A DNA stretch of 64,000 bases from contig DEBD01000005.1 in assembly GCA_002348385.1 (NCBI GenBank), forward strand, positions 9,743-73,742, read 5' to 3'. How positions within the stretch are numbered: the first letter of the stretch is position 1; each line of letters opens with the position of its first letter. Both the position numbers and the translations under genes were made by a program. Below, in pieces: positions 57,499 to 64,000 of this stretch. This stretch comes from Gammaproteobacteria bacterium UBA2965. GTDB lineage: Bacteria > Pseudomonadota > Gammaproteobacteria > Pseudomonadales > Azotimanducaceae. The notes beneath the pieces are model-generated. The model was not told the DNA's origin. It saw only the letters and a program-made list of their open reading frames with translations, and did no database searches.

Positions 57499-58869
57499 AT
57501 GAAGCACCCAAGCAGCGATCATCTCAAGGCACTCGACCGCGCTAAGCACCTGCATCCGTTTACTGATTATGCCGAATACGCTCGTAAGGGTGGGCGCATC
57601 TATTCACGCGGCGAAGGCGTATACGTCTATGACACCGACGGCCACCAGCTCCTGGATGGCATGTCTGGCCTGTGGTGCACGAACCTCGGGTACAGCCAGC
57701 CCAAAATCGTCGCCGCCGTAACCGAGCAACTGGAGCGGCTGCCTTACTACAACAGTTTCTTCGGCTGCTCGAACGATGTAGCGGTCGAGATGGTGGATGC
57801 GCTCACGCAGATCACGCCGTCCCACATGAACCACGTCTTTTTCACCACCTCTGGCTCGGAGGCGAACGACACGAACATTCGCCTAGTGCATCGGTATTTC
57901 GATCTGATCGGCAAACCCAACAAGAAGCTCATTGTGAGTCGCGAGAATGCCTACCACGGCAGCACCATCGCGGCCGCAAGCCTCGGCGGCATGTCCAGCA
58001 TGCACAAGCAGTTCACGGCTCTCCCCTACATCCACCATGCGCAGCAGCCCTACTGGTTCGAGCTGGGCGGCGAGCGCTCGCCGGACGACTTCGGCCGCGA
58101 CGCCGCGCAAGCCGTGGCAGACATGATCGACGAGCTCGGAGCGGACAACGTAGCGGCATTCATCGCCGAACCCGTCCAGGGCGCAGGCGGCGTCATCATC
58201 CCGCCCGACACCTACTGGCCGAGCGTGCAGCGCATATTGGACGAGCGAGACGTACTGCTGATCAGCGACGAGGTCATCTGCGGTTTCGGCCGCACCGGAC
58301 GCTGGTTTGGGTGCGACCACTTCGGCACCCAGCCCGATCTGATGACCTTCGCCAAGGGCGTAACCAACGGTTATCAACCGCTGGGAGGGGTCGTGGTCGG
58401 GGACAAGGTTGGAAACGTTTTGACCAACCAGGGTGGCGAGTTCGCCCATGGTTTTACCTACTCCGGCCATCCCGTTGCGTGTGCGGCCGGCTTGGCGACC
58501 CTCGAGATCTACCAAGAGTTAAACACCCCGAGCTACGTGTCCGACGACATTGCCCCCTATTGGGCAAGGCGCTGGTCGGAGCTTGCCGATCACCCTATCG
58601 TGGGCGAAGCGCGCACCCTCGGAATGCTGGGGGCTGTAGAGCTGGTACGTGATGCTGCCGCTCGCGCCCGCCTCGACTCGGATGGCAAAGCGGCCGTCTT
58701 CTGCCGAGATGCTGCGGTGGACAGCGGCTTAATGGTACGCGCTGTGCGGGACAGCATCGTCAGCGCCGCACCCCTAGTCTGCACGCGGGCAGAGATCGAT
58801 CTGCTGATCGATCGCCTGGTCCAGGCTCTGGACGCTACGGCCAATCATTACGGGATCAATCAGGCATGA
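57499..58869 (+). CDS. Class III aminotransferase (polyamine/omega-amino acid:pyruvate type)
   Basis: 456 residues from the ATG at 57499, with AAGGGGG upstream. GVYVYDTDGHQLLDGMSGLW, TSGSEANDTNIRLVHRYFDL (PLP phosphate), YHGSTIAAASLGGM, LLISDEVICGFGRTGRWFG and the PLP Lys in LMTFAKGVTNGYQPLGGVVV are typical of SpuC-like putrescine-pyruvate or beta-alanine-pyruvate aminotransferases. It should convert an amine (putrescine, diaminopropane, or their aldehyde products) with pyruvate. The frame extends upstream to 57367 without conservation. Confidence 0.91.
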   Translation: MKHPSSDHLKALDRAKHLHPFTDYAEYARKGGRIYSRGEGVYVYDTDGHQLLDGMSGLWCTNLGYSQPKIVAAVTEQLERLPYYNSFFGCSNDVAVEMVDALTQITPSHMNHVFFTTSGSEANDTNIRLVHRYFDLIGKPNKKLIVSRENAYHGSTIAAASLGGMSSMHKQFTALPYIHHAQQPYWFELGGERSPDDFGRDAAQAVADMIDELGADNVAAFIAEPVQGAGGVIIPPDTYWPSVQRILDERDVLLISDEVICGFGRTGRWFGCDHFGTQPDLMTFAKGVTNGYQPLGGVVVGDKVGNVLTNQGGEFAHGFTYSGHPVACAAGLATLEIYQELNTPSYVSDDIAPYWARRWSELADHPIVGEARTLGMLGAVELVRDAAARARLDSDGKAAVFCRDAAVDSGLMVRAVRDSIVSAAPLVCTRAEIDLLIDRLVQALDATANHYGINQA

Positions 58870-58936
58870 CCTGTCGTATTGATATTGACTGGCCTTAGTG
58901 AGGCGCACGGTGGCAAACCCCACGGGAGCACCGATG

Positions 58937-59011
58937 ATGAAATATCGGATCACGCGCGGCAATTTCCTGAACGGTATGGCGGTTGGTCTACAGGCGGACG
59001 CGACGATTTAG
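58937..59011 (+). pseudogene. Decayed leader of a spermidine dehydrogenase-like gene
   Basis: The frame reads MKYRITRGNFLNGMAVGLQA, four more residues and a TAG. It matches the leader of the flavoprotein at 53892 (MKHSITRRDFLNG) at 9 of 13 positions, but the twin arginine has become Arg-Gly and a stop follows within 24 codons. No FAD motif is found after it. I read it as the remnant of a second copy that lost its body, on the opposite strand 5 kb away. Confidence 0.6.
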
Positions 59012-59153
59012 GACAAGTCTGCGGAGCGGCTCGCGCGGCTCAACGACCAGCTTGGAACTTGAGCCCGCGTGCTGATGACGAACGCAGAAACCGTCGCGCA
59101 GGCACTAGGCAATTTGCGTCTAGCAGCCTAGCCAGCAGGCCGGTTCCCATCTC

Positions 59154-59954
59154 TCAAAAATCCGTACCTCCGTCAATGTTCACCGTAGCGCCGGTCATGT
59201 ATGCCGCGCGCTCGGAGAGCATGAACGCCATCAAGTCCCCCACGTGCTCGGGTTTACCCACCGCCTTGGTGGCCACCGGCATCTTCCAGTCCTCGAACAT
59301 CACGTGCTCCAGCGCTTCGTCGTAGGGTAAGCCATACTCCTCCGACGCGATTTTTCTGCGACGAATCAGCACATCCGTCTCGATGGCACCAGGGCACACG
59401 CAGTTGGCGCGAATTCCATCGGCACCATAGGTCTTGCAGAGGTTCTTGGTGAAGTTCACCAGTGCCGCCTTCAGCGACGCATAGGCAAACAGAAAATTCT
59501 TAGCCGCACGCGACGAGTACGCCGCAGTGGTAACGAGCTGGCCACCACCATTCTCGATGAGGTGCGGCACGATGGCGCGACAGCTGCGCACCTGGCTCAT
59601 CAGCACATCCTGGAAGTTCACCTCCCAGTCCTCGTCGCTCATCTCCAGCAACGTACCGTTGCGGTCGGTGGACCCTGGCGTGGTGAGCAACCCGCGAACG
59701 GTTCCGAGTTCATCAATGGCATGTGCAACCGCCTCCTCCACCTGGCCGGGTTGGCTCGCATCGGCACTTAGGCCTACTACGGTGGTCCCGAACTCTGAGC
59801 TCAACTCACTCGCTCGATCGCGCGCGCTAGCATCCGTGCGCCCGATGATCGCCAGCTTGGCACCGTCCTGGGCCAGGCGCCTTGCAGCTTCCCAACCCAT
59901 ACCGCGGGTGCCGCCGACAATGACGTAGCTGTTGTTCTGTACACCCAGATCCAT
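59154..59954 (-). CDS. Short-chain dehydrogenase/reductase
   Basis: 266 residues from the ATG at 59954, with GAGGGGA upstream. VIVGGTRGMGWEAARRLAQD (NAD site, GGTRGMG), LLTTPGSTDRNGTLLEMS in place of NNAG (unusual), Tyr/Lys in FLFAYASLKAALVNFTKNL, and C-terminal AAYMTGATVNIDGGTDF. The TTPGS loop instead of NNAG is rare, and the enzyme may have altered activity. It lies alone between two decayed regions on the minus strand. Confidence 0.9.
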   Translation of the reverse strand: MDLGVQNNSYVIVGGTRGMGWEAARRLAQDGAKLAIIGRTDASARDRASELSSEFGTTVVGLSADASQPGQVEEAVAHAIDELGTVRGLLTTPGSTDRNGTLLEMSDEDWEVNFQDVLMSQVRSCRAIVPHLIENGGGQLVTTAAYSSRAAKNFLFAYASLKAALVNFTKNLCKTYGADGIRANCVCPGAIETDVLIRRRKIASEEYGLPYDEALEHVMFEDWKMPVATKAVGKPEHVGDLMAFMLSERAAYMTGATVNIDGGTDF

Positions 59955-60277
59955 GTTCCCCTCCGCCGTGTTTAGCTGGTCCGAGCCTACCACGAACTAC
60001 GAAAGAACGGACTCGATGAAACCGGCCAAAGGTAGATATTGGATGCCACACAGTCATCTGAAGCCACGCGGGCAACGCAATGGAGTCTCAGGATTTCGGA
60101 CGCGTACCTGGAGAAGGTCGGCGCTGCGGGTCGTGTGGTGATGAACTGGCCTGAGAAATCCAATGCCAAGGGCTGTTCGGCCGGCCACATGATGGGCGGA
60201 GAACCAACCTGAGTTCAAGGCGTCCAGCGATGCCATCGGGCTCAACTAAAAGGGCTCGGCGCAGCTGTTCTTGTCTA
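59955..60277. other. Non-coding or decayed interval
   Basis: This stretch of 323 bases has no intact gene. One plus-strand frame around 60100-60210 reads ISDAYLEKVGAAGRVVMNWP, then GCSAGHMMGGEPT before a stop, which recalls the last part of GMC-type oxidoreductases (HMMGG followed by small residues). I cannot extend it. The rest shows no clear promoter or repeat. Confidence 0.35.
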
Positions 60278-61762
60278 CTAGGTGTTCGACTGAAACATTG
60301 CACGAACCTCGTGTGCAAGCACCTTAAACATGGCATTGCGCGGTAGCGAATCGACAAACACCACCTTGGTCGGCACACAATAGCCCGGTTGGTGCTCGGC
60401 AACCCAAGCCATGAGCGCTTCTGCCGTTAGAGCGGTATGGCGATCGCGTAATACCACTGCGGCCACCGGCACCTGCCCGGCGCGCGGGTCGGGCAGACCA
60501 ACCACGGCCGCGTCTTCTACTGCGGCGTGAGCACGCAGCGTTTCCCCAACCGCATTGGTCGCCACTTTGAACCCGCCCCGCACTAGCACATCGTCGGCAC
60601 GCCCCTCTATCCAAACGAAGCCATCTTCGTCCATTTGGGCCAGGTCGTTGGTCCGCATCCAACCAGCTGGCGCATCCGCGGGTCGTTGCGGCGGATCAGC
60701 TTCGAGCAGCCCCACGACACCGGGCGGCAACTCGTCTCCGCTCTCCTGGTCGACGATGCGCACCTTGCTGCCAGGCAGCGCACGGCCAACGCTGCCGCGC
60801 TTTGTCTTGACCAGCGGCAGGTCTTCGTCGATGAAGCCGGTCACTGCACCGAGAAATTCGGTCGCGCCGTAGGCAGTGACTACAGGGATATCGTAGCGAG
60901 CCTCGAACTCATCTGCGGTCGCGGGATCCATTGGCGCCGACGCTGCACGGTAGCGCGACGCGCTAGCCAGATACTCCTTGGGAACCCCGGCATCGAGCAA
61001 CATGCGCGCCACCGCTGGTGGTGCAGCTAGCTGCCTCGGTTGGTACTCACGCACTAACTCTGCCCATCGCCACACGTCAAAGCGCTCCATGAGTGCTGTG
61101 GGCCGGCCTCGCCAGATCGCTTCAGTCGCCCCCATGACACCACCGAGACTCATCAGCGGCACGGCGGAAATTGCCGCTCCCCGCTCACCAACCGCTCGTA
61201 ACTCTGGAGGCTGCTTGCGCGCGAACTGCGCGTACTCGACGGGAATCCGTTTGGGGGGACCGGTCGTTCCGCTAGTGAGTATGGTCACTGCCGAATCGGC
61301 CACTGGCCGGTAATGTGCGCCCGAACCGACACTCTCCAGCCCCACAACAACCCGGACCGGCTGTTGCCGGTCTCCAGTCAGCTCCACCCCTACCGTTCCC
61401 GCCTTACGCAGCACATCGATCAAACCAGCGCGAGACCAGTCTTCCGAATCCGCCACCAACACCTGTGGCCGGAGTTTTGACAGGTCCTCGCACATCGCGG
61501 CGTCAGGCTGAATCGGCGTGACCAGCACCGCACAGCGGCGCATGCCCAACACGCTCACATAGGCCCCAAAGCACTGAGGGCGTTGGCGAAGTACCAGAGC
61601 CACACCCGCTTCGCTCGGTATGCCAGCTGCGTCCAATATCGCCACCATGCCGTCACGCGTCCGGGCCAGATCGCCCCAGGTCCAGACGTCGTCGTTGAAC
61701 AACACGGCGGCCCCACCGGCTTCGTCGCGAAACAGCGCTTCGATGCGTTCGCTTATCTCCAT
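60278..61762 (-). CDS. AMP-dependent acyl-CoA synthetase/ligase
   Basis: 494 residues. ANL motifs: VTILTSGTTGPPKRIPVEYA, VVTAYGATEFLGAVTGFIDE, WMRTNDLAQMDEDGFVWIEG (TGD has become TND), RADDVLVRGGFKVATNAVGE and C-terminal SLPRNAMFKVLAHEVRAMF with a late Lys. It is shorter than the ligase at 36693 and differs in sequence. It would activate a free acid to its CoA ester. The LLM gene upstream ends six bases before it, so they share an operon. Confidence 0.9.
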   Translation of the reverse strand: MEISERIEALFRDEAGGAAVLFNDDVWTWGDLARTRDGMVAILDAAGIPSEAGVALVLRQRPQCFGAYVSVLGMRRCAVLVTPIQPDAAMCEDLSKLRPQVLVADSEDWSRAGLIDVLRKAGTVGVELTGDRQQPVRVVVGLESVGSGAHYRPVADSAVTILTSGTTGPPKRIPVEYAQFARKQPPELRAVGERGAAISAVPLMSLGGVMGATEAIWRGRPTALMERFDVWRWAELVREYQPRQLAAPPAVARMLLDAGVPKEYLASASRYRAASAPMDPATADEFEARYDIPVVTAYGATEFLGAVTGFIDEDLPLVKTKRGSVGRALPGSKVRIVDQESGDELPPGVVGLLEADPPQRPADAPAGWMRTNDLAQMDEDGFVWIEGRADDVLVRGGFKVATNAVGETLRAHAAVEDAAVVGLPDPRAGQVPVAAVVLRDRHTALTAEALMAWVAEHQPGYCVPTKVVFVDSLPRNAMFKVLAHEVRAMFQSNT

Positions 61763-61768
61763 GGGGCG

Positions 61769-62824
61769 CTACTGTGCGGCTTGGTTCTCTTCGATCAGCT
61801 GATTCACCAGCTCGACGGTTTCTAGCTTGGCATCGGCACCCCGCCCCATCACCTGAAGCTGCAGGAGGTTGATGCCACTTTGCGCATATTCCCGCAATCG
61901 CTCACGCACCATATCCTTGGTGCCGATCACGCTGGCCTGCAGCGCCATGTCGTCGGGAATACGATTTACCGCTTTGTCGCGCTTACCTTCCACCCAAAGC
62001 CGCTGCACCTCCACGGCCACATCTTCATAACCGATGCGCCGGTAGGCCTGGTTATAGAAGTTGGTCCTGGGAGACCCCATACCACCAAGCTGAAATGCCA
62101 AGGCCGGTTTGCGCTTGGCCACCATCTCATCCACGTTGTCCCCAACGCCGATGACGGCGCCCACGGCGAGCTCGATATCATCAAAGTTGCGCCCAGCCCG
62201 CTCCGCGCCGCGCCGCATGGGCTCGAAATACGACTGGGCCGTCGCCGGCGTAAAAGACGTGCCGATCCAACCATCGGCCACTTCACCAGTGAATTCCAGC
62301 GCCTTCGGCCCGAGGGTTGCGAGAAAAATCGGAATGTTCGGGTTCGGTTGATGTGCCAGCCTCAGGGCTTTTCCTTCCCCATCGGGCAGGGGCAGCACAT
62401 AGTGCTTGCCTTGGTAGTTCAGCTTCTCGCCCGCGAACGCGAGCTTGAGTATTTCAACGAGCTCCTTCATGCGCCCCAACGGGTGTGCAAAGGGCACGCC
62501 ATGCAGCCCTTCGACCACCTGAGGGCCACTCACGCCAAGCCCGAGCATGAAGCGATCGTCGCTCATGAGCGCCAAAGACAGCGCAGCCATGGCTAGATTT
62601 CCCGGGGCACGCGCGCTGACTTGGGCAATGCCAGAAGCGAGGCGCATCTTAGTCGTCTTGGCCGCTAGGTACGCGAGCGGGGTCATCGCGTCGGTCCCCC
62701 ACGCTTCCGCCGACCATGCGACATCGACACCGAGCTTCTCGCACTCGATCGCGTAGTCCACCGAGCGGGTAAATCCGCCCTTCCGATCTGCGTCTACGCC
62801 TCCAACGGCAATCGCAGTCTTCAT
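61769..62824 (-). CDS. LLM class flavin/F420-dependent oxidoreductase
   Basis: 351 residues from MKTAIAVGGVDADRKGGFTR, with GGAGG seven bases upstream. Barrel strands VDVAWSAEAWGTDAMTPLAY, MRLASGIAQVSARAPGNLAM, RFMLGLGVSGPQVVEGLHGV and LKELVEIL-type helices. C-terminal LLQLQVMGRGADAKLETVEL. It closely follows the pattern of the gene at 3666 (SGPQVVEG block), so a paralogue. It precedes a CoA ligase gene in the same operon, and may oxidise a CoA-linked alcohol or saturated ring. Confidence 0.88.
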   Translation of the reverse strand: MKTAIAVGGVDADRKGGFTRSVDYAIECEKLGVDVAWSAEAWGTDAMTPLAYLAAKTTKMRLASGIAQVSARAPGNLAMAALSLALMSDDRFMLGLGVSGPQVVEGLHGVPFAHPLGRMKELVEILKLAFAGEKLNYQGKHYVLPLPDGEGKALRLAHQPNPNIPIFLATLGPKALEFTGEVADGWIGTSFTPATAQSYFEPMRRGAERAGRNFDDIELAVGAVIGVGDNVDEMVAKRKPALAFQLGGMGSPRTNFYNQAYRRIGYEDVAVEVQRLWVEGKRDKAVNRIPDDMALQASVIGTKDMVRERLREYAQSGINLLQLQVMGRGADAKLETVELVNQLIEENQAAQ

Positions 62825-63158
62825 GTCGCCTCCGAATTGCTGCGGCCCGCCAGCGCGGCGAAATCGGCCACCTCGTTAAAAGATATATACGATTAGACTG
62901 ACTGGGATATTATCATGAACGCGCGGCATGGGACTGCAGCAATGAGGCATCTGGTATGCTCCTTGGCTCACTCGGACGCGGGACTGACAACGACCGGTGC
63001 TTTACTAGTGGCAAGTAGTGGCAAGTAGTGGCACGTCGCGCATCAATTGGGGTTCGGTCCTGGTGTAAGCTATGAAGAACAGCCGGACCAGTTGCTGGAC
63101 ATGACTCGGGGCACCGAGAGGCAAACTTAGCAGACCGCACATTTTGGGAGGACAAGCG
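62825..63158. other. Divergent intergenic region with AT-rich core and short tandem repeat
   Basis: 334 bases between the minus-strand LLM gene and the plus-strand amidohydrolase gene. An AT-rich core (62877-62920) probably carries the promoters; the minus strand reads GATAATATC and TATATATC there. A 10-base triplet repeat lies at 63006-63035. GGGAGGACAAGCG before the plus-strand ATG is a good ribosome-binding site. Nothing else is recognised. Confidence 0.5.
63006..63035. repeat. Three tandem copies of a 10-base unit
   Basis: TAGTGGCAAG is repeated exactly twice, with a third copy having one change (TAGTGGCACG). It lies about 125 bases before the amidohydrolase start. It could be a binding array or a slippage product. 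Confidence 0.7.
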
Positions 63159-64000
63159 ATGGAAATGGGAGACATGATTCTGGTGAGCGTAGACGACCAT
63201 GTCGTCGAACCACCATCCATGGCCGACTTCATGCGGGAACATCTCCCGCAGAAGTACAAAGACCGTGCACCTCGCGTGATCCGCCGCGACGACGGCGCTG
63301 ATGCCTGGCTCATCGAGGGCAAGGAAGTGACCACGTTTGGGCTCAACGCCGTGATGGGACGCGTGCCCGAGGAATGGGGATACGATCCCGGCACATTCGA
63401 ACAGGTGCGCCCGGGCAACTACGATGTACACGAACGCATTCGTGACATGAACGCCAATGGTGTACTCGCCTCCATGAACTTCTCGTCATGGCCCGGCATG
63501 AGCGGCCAGTTCTTTCTACAGAGCAACGACACCGAATTCGCCGGCGCGCTGGTGCGCGCCTACAACGACTGGACCATTCACGAGTGGTGCGCCGCCTATC
63601 CTGGCCGCTTTATTCCGCTGGCGCTTTCGGGCTGTGCGCTGGGGCCAGAGTGGATGGCCGAAGAGATTCATCGCGTAGCCAAGCTCGGCTGTCACGCCAT
63701 CTCCATGGATTCCAACGCGCACATTGCCGGGCTACCGGATTTCCATGGCGACGAGTGGGATCCTGCTTGGCAGGCGTGCCAGGATGCAAACTCCACCATG
63801 GTGTTTCATTTTGGCGGCGTTTTGCAGCGCATGCCGCGCTCGCCGTTCGATGTAATTCCGCACAGCATGCCGTTCTGCAGCGCAACCTTCGCTTCGGAGC
63901 TGCTCTGGTCACCGGTCATGCGCCGCTTTCCCAATGTGAAGGTGGGTTTGGCCGAAACCGGCATCGGCTGGTATGCCTATTGGCTAGAGAAAGCCGACTT
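63159..64000 (+). CDS. Amidohydrolase_2 family protein, cut by the window end
   Basis: The first 280 residues are visible and the frame is open to the last base, so the 3' end lies outside. It starts MEMGDMILVSVDDHVVEPPS; the V-D-D-H-x-x-E-P opening is typical of the large amidohydrolase_2 subgroup seen in steroid/terpenoid-type clusters. Later segments are MNANGVLASMNFSSWPGMSG, MVFHFGGVLQRMPRSPFDVI and FPNVKVGLAETGIGWYAYWL, with the His in the FHFGG strand and Glu in the AETGIGW strand of the active site. No leader, so cytoplasmic. A decarboxylase or hydrolase role is likely. Confidence 0.88.
   Translation, partial: MEMGDMILVSVDDHVVEPPSMADFMREHLPQKYKDRAPRVIRRDDGADAWLIEGKEVTTFGLNAVMGRVPEEWGYDPGTFEQVRPGNYDVHERIRDMNANGVLASMNFSSWPGMSGQFFLQSNDTEFAGALVRAYNDWTIHEWCAAYPGRFIPLALSGCALGPEWMAEEIHRVAKLGCHAISMDSNAHIAGLPDFHGDEWDPAWQACQDANSTMVFHFGGVLQRMPRSPFDVIPHSMPFCSATFASELLWSPVMRRFPNVKVGLAETGIGWYAYWLEKAD

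Noticed and set aside
1..64000. Mobile elements, CRISPR arrays, tRNA or rRNA genes
   Set aside because: No transposase or integrase motifs, no spaced direct repeats beyond the 30-base tandem at 63006, and no tRNA-like cloverleaf or rRNA core sequence seen in reading both strands.

Overview
The window looks like a stretch of chromosome from a diderm (Gram-negative type) bacterium, most likely an aerobic, environmental proteobacterium. GC is high (about 60% by eye), ribosome-binding sites are of the GGAGG type, and exported proteins carry twin-arginine leaders or lipoboxes. The gene content, rich in luciferase-like monooxygenases, acyl-CoA dehydrogenases, CaiB-type CoA-transferases and crotonases, resembles actinobacterial lipid/steroid catabolism and similar sets in some uncultured Gammaproteobacteria. 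I cannot fix the taxon from the sequence. I see no rRNA, tRNA, CRISPR array, insertion sequence, phage gene or replication origin, and no gene I recognise as a transcriptional regulator.

Layout. 0-6.6 kb: a group D flavin monooxygenase/acyl-CoA dehydrogenase-like enzyme, SnoaL-like proteins, a small ABM-fold monooxygenase, an HSL-type esterase, a luciferase-like (LLM) oxidoreductase and an enoyl-CoA hydratase homologue. 6.6-9.6 kb: a small membrane protein, then two coupled exported amidohydrolase-family proteins, one of which has lost its metal ligands. 9.7-16.8 kb: two molybdenum hydroxylases facing each other. One is cytoplasmic (FAD, 2Fe-2S and Mo subunits plus a MoaD-like protein and a membrane protein); the other is an exported IorAB type. 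16.9-22.6 kb: class II aldolase, a hydrolase with an extra beta domain, a MaoC hydratase, two SDRs, a VOC protein and an MhpD-like hydratase. 22.8-31.5 kb: exported amidohydrolase, AtuA-like (DUF1446) plus DUF4387 proteins, a double-length CaiB protein, two LLM enzymes and a second CaiB protein.

31.5-51.5 kb is the core of a CoA-ester degradation region: an MFS/GPH transporter, a HAD protein, two adjacent pairs of acyl-CoA dehydrogenases, another single one, an AMP-forming CoA ligase, LLM enzymes, a split-barrel flavin-type protein, SDRs, crotonases, an aldo/keto reductase, a hydrolase and a cytochrome P450. Together these could activate, desaturate, hydrate, oxidise and cleave a bulky cyclic or branched acid such as a terpenoid or steroid. 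That is inference; no substrate-defining gene such as KstD or HsaC is present. 51.6-58.9 kb is a polyamine module: exported spermidine-dehydrogenase-like flavoprotein, cupin, acetylpolyamine amidohydrolase, PhyH-type dioxygenase, PuuA-like gamma-glutamylpolyamine synthetase and class III aminotransferase, followed by a decayed copy of the flavoprotein's leader. 59.2-64 kb: an SDR, a CoA ligase, an LLM enzyme and the start of an amidohydrolase that runs off the end.

Most genes sit in short operons with 4-base ATGA/GTGA overlaps, and several convergent pairs meet at a shared stop tetranucleotide. The strongest leads for unknown biology are the amidohydrolase/pseudo-amidohydrolase pair, the AtuA-DUF4387-double CaiB block, the hydrolase with a fused beta domain, and the decayed flavoprotein leader beside the polyamine module.
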